Origin: Actinomycetota bacterium | GTDB lineage: Bacteria; Actinomycetota; Acidimicrobiia; Acidimicrobiales; Microtrichaceae | Length of the DNA: 7,544 nucleotides | Assembly (NCBI GenBank): GCA_005777415.1 | Contig: SXMI01000170.1 | Location: 1 to 7,544, forward strand | Direction: 5' to 3' | Part shown: piece by piece, positions 6,218 through 7,544 of the stretch | How the letters are laid out: every line of letters begins with the position of its first letter | Numbering within the stretch: the stretch's first letter is position 1 | Position numbers and translations under genes: made by a program | Notes under the pieces: model-generated | Told to the model about the DNA's origin: nothing | Databases searched by the model: none | What the model saw: only the letters and a program-made list of their open reading frames with translations

Positions 6218-7042
6218 TCAGTCGTTGCGCAGCGTTGGGTGCCCGCGCTCGCGGACCAGATCGCCGAGCGTCCCCCAGAGGTAGCTCGGGATGCCCACCA
6301 GGTAGCGGCGCCACAGCCGACCCGGCTCGGTCACGAGCCGGAAGGCCCACTCGAGTCCCGCTCGCTGCATCCACCCGGGAGCCTGCCGCTTCTCCCCGCC
6401 GATGAAGTCGAACGCGGCGCCGACCGGGACGAGCACGGAGGGAACCTGCGGGCGGAGGCGGTCGACGAGCAGGTCCTGTTGCGGCGTGCCCAGGCCGATC
6501 CAGACGACCGTGGCGCCGGCGGCGACGATGCGGCCGGCGATCGCCGCCACGTCGTCGTCGTCGAGCGGACGGAACGGTGGCGACTCGGCACCCACGATCT
6601 CCACGCCCGGGAAACGGGCCTCGAGGGCGTTCCGGAACGATGCGAGTGCGTCCGGGGTGCCGCCGAGCAGGTAGTGGCAGGCTCCGACCCGACGACCGGC
6701 GTCGACGACGCCGAGGACCAGGTCCGGACCGTAGACACGGCGCCGGGTCCCTGCACCGGCGAGTCGGGCGAACCAGACCAGCGGCGTGCCGTCCGGGAAG
6801 GGCAGGTCGCCGCGATCCAGGACGGCTGCGTAGTCCGGGTCGGTCCGGGCGCACGCCAGCGTCCAGGCGTTGCACAGGTGTGCGCCCACGCCGGGACGGA
6901 CGTCCGGGTCGTCGGCAGCCCGGGAGGATGCGTCGAGCACGAGCCCGACGGCCTCGTCGGGCTCGACGGCGAGCACCCGGACACCGCAGTTGCGCACCCA
7001 CGGCGGTGCTGGGGTGCCCCGGCGGGACCCGGCAGGCGACAC
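6218..7042 (-). CDS. WecG/TagA/CpsF family glycosyltransferase
   Basis: A 274-aa cytoplasmic, membrane-associated enzyme of the family (GT26) that adds a sugar to an undecaprenyl-diphosphate-linked first sugar in making teichoic acid linkage units, enterobacterial common antigen or exopolysaccharide. Motifs in order: VRVLAVEPDEAVGLVLDA (21-38) opens the domain; HLCNAWTLACA (55-65); PDGTPLVW (83-90), which carries the Asp expected as catalytic base (D84); RVYGPDL (102-108); GLGTPQQD (183-190); VGAAFDFIGG (207-216); and APGWMQRAGLEW (221-232) followed by EPGRLWRRYL (239-248), the basic C-terminal part linked with membrane association. Length is usual. The GTG start lies 1 nt after the TGA of the upstream sugar transferase gene and has no clear ribosome site, so translational coupling is likely. 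An alternative GTG at codon 16 also lacks a site. The sugar donor cannot be told from sequence. Confidence 0.94.
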   Translation of the reverse strand: MSPAGSRRGTPAPPWVRNCGVRVLAVEPDEAVGLVLDASSRAADDPDVRPGVGAHLCNAWTLACARTDPDYAAVLDRGDLPFPDGTPLVWFARLAGAGTRRRVYGPDLVLGVVDAGRRVGACHYLLGGTPDALASFRNALEARFPGVEIVGAESPPFRPLDDDDVAAIAGRIVAAGATVVWIGLGTPQQDLLVDRLRPQVPSVLVPVGAAFDFIGGEKRQAPGWMQRAGLEWAFRLVTEPGRLWRRYLVGIPSYLWGTLGDLVRERGHPTLRND

Positions 7043-7043
7043 C

Positions 7044-7544
7044 TCAGCGACGGACGGCCCGGGCGCAGGCCTCGAACGAGACCGGAGCCGCGCCCAGCGA
7101 GGTCGCCACGGTCCGCCCCAGCACCCAGAGGTCCAGCCGAAGCGTCACCGCGGTGACGTACAGGTCGTCGAACTCCGGCGACTCGCCGATCAGTCCGGCG
7201 GCGCCGGTCCCGACCTGCCACGGCCCGGTCACGCCCGGCCGCACCCGCACCCGGCGGCGGACGAAGTCCGGGTCGAACGTGGCGGCGATGGCCGGCAGCT
7301 CCGGACGAGGGCCGACGAGCGACATCTGCCCGGCGACCACCAGCCAGAGCTGCGGCAGCTCGTCGAGGTGGGTCCGTCGCACGAATCGGGTCCACCGCCC
7401 GAAGGGTCGGGTGGCGAGTGCGTACTTGTCGATGTCGGCCGGCACCGACACCGGCAGGCTCCGGAGCTTGACGAAGCGGAAGATCTGGCCGTCCCGGCCG
7501 ATCCGGTCCTGGGTGAACAGCGGGTTCGCCCGGAACACGACGGC
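7044..7544 (-). CDS. Bacterial sugar transferase, phosphoglycosyl transferase (5' partial)
   Basis: The frame stays open to the right edge, so the N-terminus is missing; 166 residues are visible. It belongs to the monotopic phosphoglycosyl transferases (PglC/WbaP type), which move a sugar phosphate from a UDP-sugar to undecaprenyl phosphate and so start repeat-unit assembly at the cytoplasmic face of the membrane. Counted from the first complete codon, the motifs are: LFTQDRIGRDGQIFRFVKLRS (~9-29, where most members have KFRT/S); RRTHLDELPQLW (56-67) with the conserved Asp-Glu pair (D61, E62) of the active site; MSLVGPRPE (74-82); and RPGVTGPWQVG (102-112). LWLVVAGQ replaces the more usual LWNVLxGD. 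The membrane-dipping helix would lie just beyond the edge. Whether it is a short PglC-like protein or a long WbaP-like one cannot be seen. It is upstream of, and 1 nt from, the WecG/TagA gene, which would use its product. Confidence 0.92.
   Translation of the reverse strand, partial: AVVFRANPLFTQDRIGRDGQIFRFVKLRSLPVSVPADIDKYALATRPFGRWTRFVRRTHLDELPQLWLVVAGQMSLVGPRPELPAIAATFDPDFVRRRVRVRPGVTGPWQVGTGAAGLIGESPEFDDLYVTAVTLRLDLWVLGRTVATSLGAAPVSFEACARAVRR

Noticed and set aside
6014..7156. Plus-strand frame of 380 codons overlapping the kinase end and the WecG-type gene
   Set aside because: It crosses two genes with strong family motifs in other frames and shows no recognisable domain.
6331..7395. 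Minus-strand frame of 354 codons shifted against the WecG and sugar transferase genes
   Set aside because: It spans both genes out of frame. The in-frame products carry the family motifs, so there is no sign that a frameshift joins them.
1..7544. CRISPR array, tRNA, rRNA, insertion sequence or attachment site
   Set aside because: I saw no regularly spaced repeats, no tRNA-like or rRNA-like stretch, no transposase motifs and no paired terminal inverted repeats.

Overview
The window looks like part of an exopolysaccharide or capsule biosynthesis locus from a high-GC Gram-positive bacterium (Actinomycetota; an Acidimicrobiia-like lineage is possible, but the lineage is inference). The grounds are a strongly GC-rich composition (about 70% by eye) with G/C at most third codon positions, several GTG starts, TAGGNT-type -10 boxes, an LAXTG sortase-type surface protein, a DUF4012 protein, and a fused Wzz/tyrosine-kinase protein with a Tyr-Gly tail. 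I see no rRNA, tRNA, CRISPR array or insertion sequence. Coding density is very high; the longest non-coding stretch is the 179-bp divergent region 4382-4560.

Layout, left to right. (1) 2-1402, plus strand: the 3' part of a glycosyltransferase gene that is open at the left edge. It holds the C-terminal end of a GT2-type domain fused in frame to a complete GT4-like domain. (2) 1380-3758, minus strand: a 792-aa multi-pass membrane protein with a large DUF4012 exterior domain. Its 3' end overlaps the glycosyltransferase gene tail to tail by 23 bp. (3) 3839-4381, minus strand: a 180-aa secreted Ig-like surface protein ending in LAFTG, a membrane helix and a basic tail; it lies just upstream of the DUF4012 gene and is probably co-transcribed with it. 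(4) 4382-4560: a divergent promoter region. (5) 4561-6189, plus strand: a polysaccharide co-polymerase/BY-kinase (Wzz-CapB type). (6) 6218-7042, minus strand: a WecG/TagA/CpsF glycosyltransferase, separated by 1 nt from (7) 7044-7544, minus strand: a bacterial sugar transferase (phosphoglycosyl transferase) cut by the right edge.

How they could work together: the sugar transferase loads the first sugar phosphate on undecaprenyl phosphate; the WecG/TagA enzyme and the GT2-GT4 protein extend the lipid-linked repeat unit; the Wzz/BY-kinase controls polymer length through phosphorylation of its tyrosine tail. The DUF4012 protein and the LAFTG protein are the least understood part and may act at the cell surface in retaining or organising the polymer. 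No flippase, polymerase, sortase or tyrosine phosphatase lies in the window.

The most notable points are the GT2-GT4 fusion, the polytopic DUF4012 protein next to a sortase-type surface protein that is divergently transcribed from the chain-length kinase, and the repeat-encoded tyrosine tail. I see no clear evidence for a wholly new system; the LAFTG/DUF4012 pair is the best candidate for undescribed biology.
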